A stretch of 64,000 nt of DNA from Begonia masoniana (Eukaryota; Streptophyta; Magnoliopsida; Cucurbitales; Begoniaceae), in the NCBI GenBank assembly GCA_022432975.1, contig CM039511.1, forward strand, positions 25,969,153-26,033,152, in the 5' to 3' direction. Both the position numbers and the translations under genes were made by a program. Positions 31,859 to 42,059 of this stretch are shown in pieces. Within the stretch, counting starts at the first letter, position 1. The number at the start of each line of letters is the position of its first letter. A model generated the notes under the pieces. That model was given only the letters and a program-made list of their open reading frames with translations. It was not told the origin of the DNA and ran no database searches.

Positions 31859-32880
31859 ATGAATAGAGGACAAATGAGAGATCAACAGAGAGAACCAATT
31901 GATCTGAACAATGTTGTCAACCGATTAACAGATTTGGTGGATCGCCAATCTCAAATAATCAAAAAATTCATTAATAAGGAAGGGCAAGGAAATCACAATG
32001 GAGGTACAAGTGATCAGAGTGGTGATCGTTTCAGGCGACTCAAACCTCTAATCTTTGATGGGCAGGCTTCGGATCCTGCTTATGCTGAAGAATGGATCCA
32101 GACTGTGGAAAGAACGTTTGATTATGCAAAGGTAAAGGAGACCGATAAAGTTACTTGTGCCACATTCTACCTTTCCAAAGATGCCAGGTTTTGGTGGGAT
32201 ACCATAACGGCTACGACGAATCTGAGAGGGATGACTTGGGAACCATTTAAGACGACATTTTATGGTAAGTACTTCAGTCGTGCGGTCAGAACAATCAAAA
32301 TGGTGGAGTTTGCTCAACTATGCCAGACTGGCTCTGTAGCTGATTACATTCGTCAATTTGAGTCTTTATCCCAATTTGCTCCTCACCTGGTGAATAACGA
32401 CGAGAATAAAATCCACCAATTTGTACAAGGTTTGAAGGCAGAAATTTTCAAAGGTGTAGAAATAGCGGGGACCAAAGACATTCCTTACACCCAGTGGTAG
32501 CTAAAGCTCTAGCAGTTGAGAGGGCTGAGCAAAAATGTTATCAACAAAGGGAATCGACCAGGAAATTCCTTCTAGAAGTTCAACCTCAGCAACAACAAAA
32601 TAAAAGATGGCAACAACCTCAACAACAGCAGCAACAACAACAACAGAGAGAGGTAAAGAGACCCAATGATGGAAATACTATTCAAGGAAAGGAGAAACAA
32701 GTACAAGGGTATGTTGCACCACAATTTCCACAATGTCCAAAATGTCAGAAGCGACATCCTTGTGAATGCAGGCTCGGTTCTAACCGGTTCTTCAATTGTA
32801 ATAAAGTCGGCCACTTTGCTAAATACTCCCCGAAGGGTAACCAGAGTTATGTAAAGCCAAATGCACCACCTAGGAACTAG
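31859..32880 (+). pseudogene. El-G gag with one frameshift and a damaged zinc knuckle
   Basis: The first frame (31859-32500, 213 codons) has the Tekay-type Gag motifs FRRLKPLIFDG, FWWDTITATT, GKYFSRAVRT and QTGSVADYIRQFESLS. A single-base shift near 32490 moves it to the 32494-32880 frame, which has a poly-Q segment (32587-32646) and the short knuckle CPKCQKRHPCEC. The canonical knuckle that should follow reads FFNCNKVGHFAKYSP, with the first and last Cys lost. TAG at 32878 separates it from protease. It is unlikely to package RNA. Confidence 0.85.
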
Positions 32881-32910
32881 AGTCAGACGAAGTCGAATGT
32901 TACACCGAGG

Positions 32911-33084
32911 GTGTTCGCTCTTATTGAAGACGATGAAGAGCAACCTTCAGTTATTTCAGGTTCAATTTTTCTTAATAATGTTGCTGCTTATACGTTAATT
33001 GACTATGGTGCTACACACTCCTTTATTTCTACAACTTTCCTGATCAAGTTAAATTTATTTCCTATGCCTGCTAATCATTGTTAT
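32911..33084 (+). pseudogene. El-G protease N-terminal part, interrupted by El-L
   Basis: Follows gag, reading SGSIFLNNVAAYTLIDYGA, then THSF. The active-site triad is D-Y-G instead of D-T-G, so catalysis is probably lost. The frame is interrupted by El-L after GTTAT at 33080-33084 and resumes after the second GTTAT at 41774-41778. Confidence 0.82.
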
Positions 33085-33530
33085 TGTAACGACCCTCATA
33101 CTATTCTTAATTTCCCGTACGACCTCATACTATTCTTAATTTCCCTACGAAAATTTTCTTTTTCCTTTAGACTTATGTTAATTGGAAAACAATTTAATAA
33201 AACGTTTAAAACAATTACAAAACAATTATTTAAACCAACATTTAAAATCAATTTAATAACTAATAGAACACTCGGCCAAGGAGGGAGGGGCAAAAGAGTC
33301 AAACAGAAAAAGACAAGTTCTTCTTTCTTTTATCACCTAAATATAACTTCAACATCTTACACCCTAACGCCCTTCTTCACCATTTCATAACAAACATACT
33401 TTTCACAATACAATTCGAGCGTAAAACCGCTCTATACTCTCACTCGGAACGACTCAGACATAGTTAAATAAAACACGTTTTCAACGAAAACAAACTGCGT
33501 GGATCCGTTTAAAACTAAACAATCCCTCAT

Positions 33531-34797
33531 TTATCAGATAGTCGTCTCATTCTCAGTTCATACATTCATTCATTTATCAGATAGTCGTCTCATTCTCAGT
33601 TCATACATTCATTCATTTATCAGATAGTCGTCTCATTCTCAGTTCATACATTCATTCATTTATCAGATAGTCGTCTCATTCTCAGTTCATACATTCATTC
33701 ATTTATCAGATAGTCGTCTCATTCTCAGTTCATACATTCATTCATTTATCAGATAGTCGTCTCATTCTCAGTTCATACATTCATTCATTTATCAGATAGT
33801 CGTCTCATTCTCAGTTCATACATTCATTCATTTATCAGATAGTCGTCTCATTCTCAGTTCATACATTCATTCATTTATCAGATAGTCGTCTCATTCTCAG
33901 TTCATACATTCATTCATTTATCAGATAGTCGTCTCATTCTCAGTTCATACATTCATTCATTTATCAGATAGTCGTCTCATTCTCAGTTCATACATTCATT
34001 CATTTATCAGATAGTCGTCTCATTCTCAGTTCATACATTCATTCATTTATCAGATAGTCGTCTCATTCTCAGTTCATACATTCATTCATTTATCAGATAG
34101 TCGTCTCATTCTCAGTTCATACATTCATTCATTTATCAGATAGTCGTCTCATTCTCAGTTCATACATTCATTCATTTATCAGATAGTCGTCTCATTCTCA
34201 GTTCATACATTCATTCATTTATCAGATAGTCGTCTCATTCTCAGTTCATACATTCATTCATTTATCAGATAGTCGTCTCATTCTCAGTTCATACATTCAT
34301 TCATTTATCAGATAGTCGTCTCATTCTCAGTTCATACATTCATTCATTTATCAGATAGTCGTCTCATTCTCAGTTCATACATTCATTCATTTATCAGATA
34401 GTCGTCTCATTCTCAGTTCATACATTCATTCATTTATCAGATAGTCGTCTCATTCTCAGTTCATACATTCATTCATTTATCAGATAGTCGTCTCATTCTC
34501 AGTTCATACATTCATTCATTTATCAGATAGTCGTCTCATTCTCAGTTCATACATTCATTCATTTATCAGATAGTCGTCTCATTCTCAGTTCATACATTCA
34601 TTCATTTATCAGATAGTCGTCTCATTCTCAGTTCATACATTCATTCATTTATCAGATAGTCGTCTCATTCTCAGTTCATACATTCATTCATTTATCAGAT
34701 AGTCGTCTCATTCTCAGTTCATACATTCATTCATTTATCAGATAGTCGTCTCATTCTCAGTTCATACATTCATTCATTTATCAGATAGTCGTCTCAT
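33531..34797 (+). repeat. 43-bp minisatellite, about 29.5 copies
   Basis: Near-perfect units of 43 bp beginning TTATCAGATAGTCGTCTCAT, first at 33531, second at 33574, last (partial) at 34778. It occupies the place in the El-L left LTR where other LTRs have E3 and the end of intron 2, and no GGTGTAG acceptor is found there. The uniformity shows recent expansion. Decayed single units continue to about 34880. Confidence 0.97.
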
Positions 34798-35136
34798 TTA
34801 TCAGTTCAAAGTCATCTCATATCAGTCATCTCATTTAAGTCGTCATAGTCATCTCATATTAGTCGTCTCATTTCATGTCATCACATTTCTTTTTCTTTCA
34901 TGAAATCCATGCATAAATTCGTTTTCATGACGTTTATAAAACAGTGATGCATGAAATAAGGCATAACATAAACATACAGCGTACATACTATCAAACAATA
35001 CAGCACTAACCCTAAAAAGGCTAACCCTAAACTACCCAACCAAAGCGAATAAACACACATAACTCCAAATATCCTCGACAACGAAACACGACATATGGTG
35101 TAGGCCTATTGGCCACAGCAAATCACGAGAACTTAC

Positions 35137-35188
35137 CTGTCGTCTGTAGCTTGCTGAGTTTCGCACCACACGTCACATATAGCTCGAC
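35137..35188 (-). other. LTR mini-gene block E2 of El-L left LTR, without E3
   Basis: The minus strand has TTGTCATAG, then 52 nt, then CAG/GTAAGTT and the ggcctacaccat motif. The block is open in the usual phase. The matching acceptor and E3 are missing; the 43-bp array sits there instead. Confidence 0.4.
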
Positions 35189-35935
35189 CTATGACAATTA
35201 TTCAAACTTCATTATAATCAAGCCTACATTCACCAATTACTCTCAAACTACTATTTCTAACATAATCCAATTCAAACCTAACTAAACGGGCCACTAGTTT
35301 GGGTTTGGTAAAAACCGACCTAAAACTTCGAACGCGCGTAACTTTCGCGTCGGTTATCGGAATCGAACAATTCCAGCGGCCACGTACTCCTCTAATAGCC
35401 TATTTTAATCTGCCAAAAGGAATTTCAAAACAAACGACCATAGCTAGGTCAATTATTGCAAAACCCGATTCTGCCCCTAATCGGAAATTTCCCCCCTTTC
35501 AATTTTTCATCAAATTCCACCTATTTCCTCACCAATCGACCACATATACCCTCAATTAGAATAATCTAACTAAAAATCGAAGTTTCCAATTAAGAAAACC
35601 CAAGGCTCCAAAACTTAGCCCTCGGTTTTTCACTAAATCCGAGCCTACCATTGCTCGGCAACCATTGCCAGCACCGAGCTCGGCTATTTGACACCGAGAG
35701 CAACCAGAAACGGCCGGCAATCGGAGCCCAATCGAGCTCAGCGATCCACGGCCACAACCAAGCAAGAAACAGGGAAAAACCGAACCAACACAAAGGGAAA
35801 CCGAGCCTTACCGGTCGGGTTGCTCGCGGAGTCAGCCGGAATCACCACGTCGCCGGCGTCTGGTCGGCGAGGGTCGGAAACCGTTAGTGAATCGTCGCGC
35901 GTCTCCTCCTCTCTCGGCGTCGGGCTCGCGCAGGG

Positions 35936-35960
35936 GAATGGCTTCATCGTGAAGCCATTC
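35936..35960 (-). repeat. Hairpin GAATGGCTTCA/TGAAGCCATTC
   Basis: Perfect 11-bp arms around TCG, at the boundary of the GC-rich leader of the El-L left LTR. It is equivalent to the sLTR-B hairpin at 13301-13325. Confidence 0.75.
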
Positions 35961-36381
35961 AATTTTTATAAAAATTGTTTTTATAAAAATTATATAATTT
36001 TTACTTATTAATTTACTTAAATACCCTTAACTCAATTCTAGGCTTAATTCTTTAATTAGTCTATCAATTCGGTTTTTCTGCAGTTTTCTTATTTCTCCAA
36101 ATATTCCAATTTAATCTTAGAGTTCTAACAAAACTTACCGTTCACAAAACGGACTTATTTTGCTATTTTTACGAATTAACATACTAAAAGGGTAAAACGG
36201 GAACTCTAGCATTACTCTTTTCGATTTGGGTTTCTAAAATTTCACTTATTCCTCTAAAAATTCCCGTAAATTTCTAGGACTCTAAGGAAACATCCCGCTC
36301 AAGAAAATACATTAATTTGCTATTTACGAAAATAACCTAAGAAATTAGAAAATCCTAAGATCCGAAAACCCGGGCGTTACA

Positions 36382-38074
36382 ATCTTCCCTCCTTAAATGA
36401 AATTTTGTCCTCAAAATTGTTGCTTAGACAATCCTCTTATTTCTCACTCCAACGCTACCACCGTAATTACTGTTGCAATACTAAATCTTGATTACACTAT
36501 AACCTTAATCATCTATCATGTAATGGCAATTCCTAGATTTTCAAATTTGTGATTCTCCTAACTATGCATTTGTAACTCAATCACTCATACGTCCATTGTT
36601 TTCAACCTAATCCATCATCACTTAATCTCTCAAATCTCTCCCAACTCAACCTCCGTTCTAGTTTTTCCTCGAATTAATTCAATCGTTTCCCTACTTTTCT
36701 CACACCTCATCCATCCAACGCATCTAAAACATCATAATCCCTCAAAGCTTCATCGATCGCTTAATACTAAGGACCTATTACATAGCCTCTTTATATTATT
36801 TCCTTCTATTCCAAGTCCTCCTCTACCTTACTATCTCGTTTCTAATCCATCACACAAATCCTTTACACCCATGGACAATGGGCATTCATGACGTTCCATT
36901 AGTCACTATAACACGATCCTAGTACTCAGGGCTCTCAATACTTAAATCTATCTCTTTTTCTTTCAAAGTATTTTCTAAGTTTTTATACTTATGTCTACAA
37001 TGCTCGATTTATCCAATTTTCACCTCAGTTGTCGCCAAACAATATCAAACTCTCAAGTCTAACTAATTAATTACACTATTCACCCAATGCCTTAAATGGT
37101 GCATATACACTTCGACATAGCTTACGAGTCGAATCTTTCCTAAACCTACAGGCTTATCTTCACTTCTAGGTCCACTTGCACAATCTCTGTGCAACTTTCT
37201 ATCCCTTCATCCAATATTTTCTAAATTCTTTTATAACATCTCATCCCTACAACCTTCTTGTTTGAAAACTTGTTGCAGATAAGTTTACGTCTTCGATTCC
37301 AATCTCATCTCACCCCCAAATCTTACTCTTCTATTTCCCTCGTACACCGATGTTCTCACTTCCATCTCGGTGGTAAGCCTTACATTTTTATGGCTCTCAA
37401 CTTACACCGTATCAACCATCATCTCTCTATTGCCTCGAGATTTGTTAACTTCCCAGGTCCGAGTAATTCCCTTATCTTCTTCATCGATACAGGTCAATAC
37501 GAACACCCCTACGTAACCGCTCAGATATTACACCAACAACATTGTATCGTTCCCTCACTCCTTTTACAAAAGGTATCGACACACTGCACGCCTTTCAAAA
37601 ATTTACTTGAACCAAATTCCTGAGTGCCACCTTTGTCCAGGTGCTTCCAACTTCTCGCGGATCTAAGTTATTTAAGTTCCTACTATATTTTCTTATCTAC
37701 TTGTACATACTAACGACACCTTGTCAATCTAGAACATTCCCTAGACTTTAAATTTCTCCTCGATTGATCACATTCTAAACTCGATGGGTCTGTCAATTAG
37801 GGTCTAGTTCTCATTTATTTAAATCTTGTACCCCATAAATTGTACCCCTCTCATAGTAATTGAATCTCAATGGTTCAATTCCCACGGTTATGCCGGGTCA
37901 TGAACTTTAACGCACAACTCTATCCCTCCTATATTCGAAGCTTATGTCATCCCCTCTCTATCTATTATTTTTATTTTATTTTATTTTATTTTTATTTTTA
38001 CGCTTACGTCAACCTATCGCACAATTATCACACTCAAATCCTCCCTCTACACTACACGTCTATTCTCTTGTTTT
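36382..38074 (-). mobile_element. El-L non-coding tail replacing pol
   Basis: About 1.7 kb, pyrimidine-rich on plus, stops in all frames, ending next to the 3' LTR with a GAGGACAAAATTTC signature. It shares ordered blocks with the El-F tail (17225-18860). No RT, RNase H or integrase motif. It starts just after the gag frame enters what would be the protease N terminus. Confidence 0.7.
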
Positions 38075-39166
38075 TCATTTCATTAACAATTGACATAAAA
38101 CCATACCTGGAATAGCTGAAGGTCTGGCCTCATCCTCAACGTTACCCTGCTCAATGAAAGCGAACATCCTCGGGGTAACCCTCTTCTGATCGATAACCGT
38201 CTTTGGACAATTATGGGCGTAGTGACCCACCTCGTCACATCTAAAACATCGGTCTGTCCCCAATCTACAAGTGCCAAAATGGGCCTTCTGGCACTTCCGG
38301 CATACGGACCTCTCAGTAGATCCCTGAATTTGCTTTCCCCTTCCCTGGTTGCCCCTTTCGTTATAAGGTCTCTTAACACCTCTATGTTGTTGTTGTTGTT
38401 GTTGCCCTCTTAGTTGCCAAACCTTGTTCTTAGGTCGAGGTCGGATCTCCTGAAAGAACCCACTTGCTGGCTCCCTCGGTCTGACGTAAGCTGGTTCAGC
38501 TGCCTCAATCTCTAGAATTCTTGCCACAATCTCTGTATAGGGCACATTCCGCACCCCTGATATAATGACATTCTTTCGGATTTCCTGACCTAGCCCTTGC
38601 ACAAACCGACGCACCTTATCTTCATTAACACTAACCTGGCGTGGTGCGAACTGGGATAGGGCCTCAAACCTCCTGACGTATTCAGCAACTGAGCCAGTCT
38701 GTCTCAATTGCATGAACTCCATTATCTTAGCCTCTCGTACTGTACGACTGAAGTACTTTTCGTAAAACACGTTTCTGAATTCCTCCCAACTCATCAGCAT
38801 CGCATCAGTTGTTACCTTGATGGAGTCCCACCAAAACTGAGCATCCAATGCTAAATGGAAGGTGACGCACATGACTTTCTCCCTATTCTCTACTTTTGCA
38901 TACGACAACATGTCTTCCATAGTCCGAACCCACTCCTCAGCAATAGAGGGGTCCGAAGATTGTCCGTCGAAAACCAGAGGTCGCAACATCTGGAACCTCT
39001 CCATACTGCTATTGTTTGGAACGGCTATGTCTTGGGCTATCTGATTCACATAGTTCACTAGGCTCTCAATTTGCTGTGCCTGCCTGTCCATATGCCGAGC
39101 CTGACGATCGAATAAATCCATCAGTCTATCCAAGGCTTCGTCCCTGGCGTCTCTACCTCGGACCAT
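38075..39166 (-). CDS. gag: Intact Gag of non-autonomous El-L (363 aa)
   Basis: Only uninterrupted retroelement gene in the window. Residues 1-50 are a charged, coiled-coil-like N terminus. LVFDG and the capsid core FWWDSIKVTT (about 110-120), EKYFSRTVRE and QTGSVAEYVRRFEALS follow. There is a Q run at 255-260. The nucleocapsid part has a short CRKCQKAHFGTC (289-300) and a canonical CFRCDEVGHYAHNC (307-320). The last residues match the start of protease in El-G and then stop. Gag forms the particle that packages element RNA in the cytoplasm. With no pol, movement would depend on an autonomous Tekay-type partner. Confidence 0.9.
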   Translation of the reverse strand: MVRGRDARDEALDRLMDLFDRQARHMDRQAQQIESLVNYVNQIAQDIAVPNNSSMERFQMLRPLVFDGQSSDPSIAEEWVRTMEDMLSYAKVENREKVMCVTFHLALDAQFWWDSIKVTTDAMLMSWEEFRNVFYEKYFSRTVREAKIMEFMQLRQTGSVAEYVRRFEALSQFAPRQVSVNEDKVRRFVQGLGQEIRKNVIISGVRNVPYTEIVARILEIEAAEPAYVRPREPASGFFQEIRPRPKNKVWQLRGQQQQQQHRGVKRPYNERGNQGRGKQIQGSTERSVCRKCQKAHFGTCRLGTDRCFRCDEVGHYAHNCPKTVIDQKRVTPRMFAFIEQGNVEDEARPSAIPGMVLCQLLMK

Positions 39167-39313
39167 TTTATAATTCCTATAAAGGTTAAAACAAATAATC
39201 CTAAGAAATTAAAATCACAGAAAGCATTTAAACGTACTTACAGTTGAGGAAGCATGTCCGTGTACTGGCTTGCGCAGTTGAGCAGTCTACAGAACCGATT
39301 TTAAAACCCGGGA

Positions 39314-39325
39314 GCTCTGATACCA
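39314..39325 (-). other. El-L primer-binding site
   Basis: The minus strand reads TGGTATCAGAGC five bases from the LTR end at 39331. Perfect match to the initiator Met tRNA complement. Confidence 0.92.
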
Positions 39326-39589
39326 TAATTTGTAGCGACCCTAATACTGTACCCAATATCCGTACCATATTATTATTATTATTTTTAACCTAATATCTTT
39401 AATTAAACTCTAGGCGGAACCTAAACCGAAATCGAAACCAGAATCGAAATCGGAATTAAAATCTAAGTTTAAAAACCATTTAAAACAAATATTAAAACTA
39501 TTTAATAAAACATTTAATAAACACTTAAAAACTATTAATAAACTTGGGAGGGTAAAATGGGCATTCTGCCGGATGAAGGTGTGCAGCGA

Positions 39590-39755
39590 TCAATCGCTGC
39601 ACGATCGCTGCACACTGAGTGCAGCGATCGCTCAGCGATCCTTGCCTTTCTCTTTCTATTCCTTCTTTCTGCCTTTTCTTTACTATTGCTCTCTGGAATT
39701 CCAGAGAGCATACACTTAAACAAAACACAACTCTCTGGAATCCTATTCCAGAGAG
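39590..39755 (-). repeat. Palindrome island in El-L right LTR
   Basis: Two CTCTCTGGAA hairpins: a perfect 20-bp palindrome at 39689-39708 and one with 11-bp arms and loop CCT at 39731-39755. Beside them is a GCAGCGATC/GATCGCTGC cluster at 39590-39645. It is at the same distance from the LTR end as in El-A. Confidence 0.82.
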
Positions 39756-40155
39756 TAATCACACGTCCATTTTACCAATTTCTCATCAATAACATAATCT
39801 ACTTATAGCCTATACTCAATCAACCAAAACGTATACCAGACCAAACTAACTTGCAGCGGACTTTGCGAAATCCAACTGCATGGATAGCTCTAAAAACCGA
39901 GCATATCCGTAACGTTCCTAAAACCGTTCAAAACATTTCAATGACATTTAATCAACAGTTTAAACCAAAACATTTGAAACATTAAACATAAAACCTATCA
40001 ACTACCAGTACCAAACATCCTATAATTTCTATACAATTTTCCTATTCTATCCAAAATAACTTAAAACCCTCAAAATTTATACATACTGTCCCACGGGTCA
40101 AATAAGCCTCGACTGCGCCAGCACACCACCGCAGCCATTCTTCCATCAACTGGAC

Positions 40156-40821
40156 TCAAGCCTCAGGAGGAGGAATCCCATCCTCACCTGGTTCCTCGAT
40201 ATCTAGGTCACCTACACCATACAATACACTATGAGATGAAATCCCAGTAAGCTATACGTAAATGCAATGCATGCTGTACGTATGAGTTCGGTAAATCATG
40301 CTTTATTTTATCTTACTATGCAATGCTCAATAGGTGTCACCGAGATCCTATCCCTCTAACCAGAGATAGCTCATCCAGCGGGCGGACTACTCTTTCCAGC
40401 TAGAGGTGGGGGGTGCACGCTTACAACACGTTCAGCCGTGCCTGAGCCCCACCTCGCGTGACCAATACGCCTTTCGGCCAATACTATACTCAATACGCCT
40501 TTCGGCCAGTGCTATGCTTTACGTTATCTTTAAAACTCTGTGCAGAAATTCATTTTCATGCTTTTCTTTAAAACAAGTGATGCGTGAACAGTTCAATATC
40601 ATACAGTAAACAAGCAATAATATGTACCATCAAGACTGTAAAGCGTAAACTATAAACTCCTAAAACCTAGCTACCCAAGCCAAATACAATTAAACAAACG
40701 CATCTCCAAAACTCCTCGAGACGACATTCGACGTACGGTGTAGGCCAATCGGCCAAAGAAGATCATGAGAACTTACCTCGTGTCCAAAACAGCTCAAGCT
40801 CCATCCACGAGCGTTGTTTGT
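40156..40821 (-). other. LTR mini-gene blocks E3 (40156-40211) and E2 (40777-40821), El-L right LTR
   Basis: E2 is exactly 45 nt between TCGCTTCAG and CGAG/GTAAGTT. The joined frame is open, with QRSWMELEL, then TRGD, then PGEDGIPPPEA before TGA (40156-40158). GTGAC to AG/GTGAG is 24 nt. The intron ends pair over 12 positions with one wobble (ccuacaccguac with guaugguguagg). Confidence 0.5.
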
Positions 40822-41778
40822 CTGAAGCGAAACACAATATCGACGTTAAAACGAGTTTAAGCAATCGATCGTCCAAATTTACAAAACTTTAACTAAGGAA
40901 ACTTCCTATAGCTCAAATCCAATTCATTGGGCTATTATTCGAGCAATTCGCGCTCAGCACCGCAAATTTCAATTTACGAGTTATTCCTAAAATCTCGAAA
41001 ATTCCTAATTTTTAACATTTTTACAATTCGATTTAACTTCGTCCAATAACGTCAAATACGTGCAATATATACTTAATCACGGCTAACCTATTAATTACGA
41101 GCCCTAATTTGCATTTTTAATCGAAAATCTAAACGAACCTAATGGTTTAAAATTCTGAAATCATCGAAATAAACGTTCTAAAACTATAGATTCATACCTA
41201 GAACGTCGATTGGAGGAGAAAACGTGAAGAAAACGGAGCGAACGGGAGAAAGATCGGAGGTCGGAACGAAGGAAATCGTCGGCGGCCGAGAGCTTGCTCT
41301 CTGGAATTTGGCGCGGGCAGAGGAGAAAAAGAGGGGAAGTGAGGAGAGAAGAGAAATTAGGTTAGTTTATAATATTGAATTGGTAATTTACGAAAATGCC
41401 CTTTTCTTTGATTTTATATAATCTTCGTCATTCGGTTCGTTAATCGTCCAATGATTTGACTTTTTCAACTTTCCACATTTTGCCAATAAGTCCAACTTAT
41501 TATTTGGGATTTAACAAAACTGTCCGTTCGCAATTTGGACCTCGTTTGCTATTTTTACGAGAACGTCTTTTACATTACGAGAAACGTATTTACTCGGAAT
41601 ATAACGTTTAATCTCCAAAAATTCCCATAATTTTCTTAAAATTCCTATAAATCGTTAGGATCGTAATGACGCTTTCTTTTTGTGAAACGGACCTGATTTG
41701 ACATATTTACCAAAAATGCCATTATATAATAAAATAATAATATTCTAAAAATCCGTACGAGTCAGATATTACAGTTAT

Positions 41779-42000
41779 GATATTCTATTACCGTCGGGAG
41801 AAAAATTGTATTCAGATCAGGTAGTACGGGATTGTATTATGTCGGTGGGAGATTATAGAATGCCTGCTGACTTAATAATCCTACCCATGAAAGGGTACGA
41901 CTTTATATTGGGAATGGACTAGTTGTTTAGGCATTTTGCCGCTATTGATTGCAGATCAAGAACAGTCTGTTTGAAAATTCGATAAAGGCCCAAACTTTAT
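41779..42000 (+). pseudogene. El-G protease continuation, truncated
   Basis: Resumes the frame interrupted at 33084: ILLPSGE, then IILPMKGYDFILGMD, a stop, then LFRHFAAIDCRS. This matches the El-D protease (VILGMDWLFRHYATINCRS). It stops matching El-D soon after, and no RT follows before sLTR-H. Confidence 0.75.
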
Positions 42001-42059
42001 CTATTCTCTCTACTCATTAAGTGTTTTTTTTTTTTGCAGGTATGAATGCACATGGAGAG

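Larger units (their letters stand above)
33085..41773 (-). mobile_element. El-L: gag-only element with intact gag and unlike LTRs
   Basis: Flanked by GTTAT (33080-33084 and 41774-41778) inside the El-G protease; removing the element and one duplication leaves the host frame unbroken. The 3' LTR is 33085-36381 (3297 bp), the internal region 36382-39330, and the 5' LTR 39331-41773 (2443 bp). Unlike every other complete element here, the two LTRs are of different subfamilies. The left LTR matches sLTR-B in its middle; the right LTR matches El-A and sLTR-C. No pol region is present. Confidence 0.88.
39331..41773 (-). mobile_element. El-L 5' LTR (2443 bp), El-A/sLTR-C subfamily
   Basis: In element sense it starts TGTAATATCTGAC and ends GGGTCGCTACA. 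It has a TATA-like ttataaa near 41365, a leader with donor next to 41198, E2 40777-40821, E3 40156-40211 and palindromes at 39590-39755. Its U3 resembles sLTR-B and El-A; the opposite LTR of the same element does not share that U3. Confidence 0.88.

Noticed and set aside
33531..34797. CRISPR array
   Set aside because: The 43-bp units are contiguous with no unique spacers, and the setting is a plant retrotransposon. It is a minisatellite.
37258..37623. A 121-codon plus-strand ORF in El-L
   Set aside because: It lies antisense within the pyrimidine-rich non-coding tail, where stops are rare on one strand by composition, and shows no domain.
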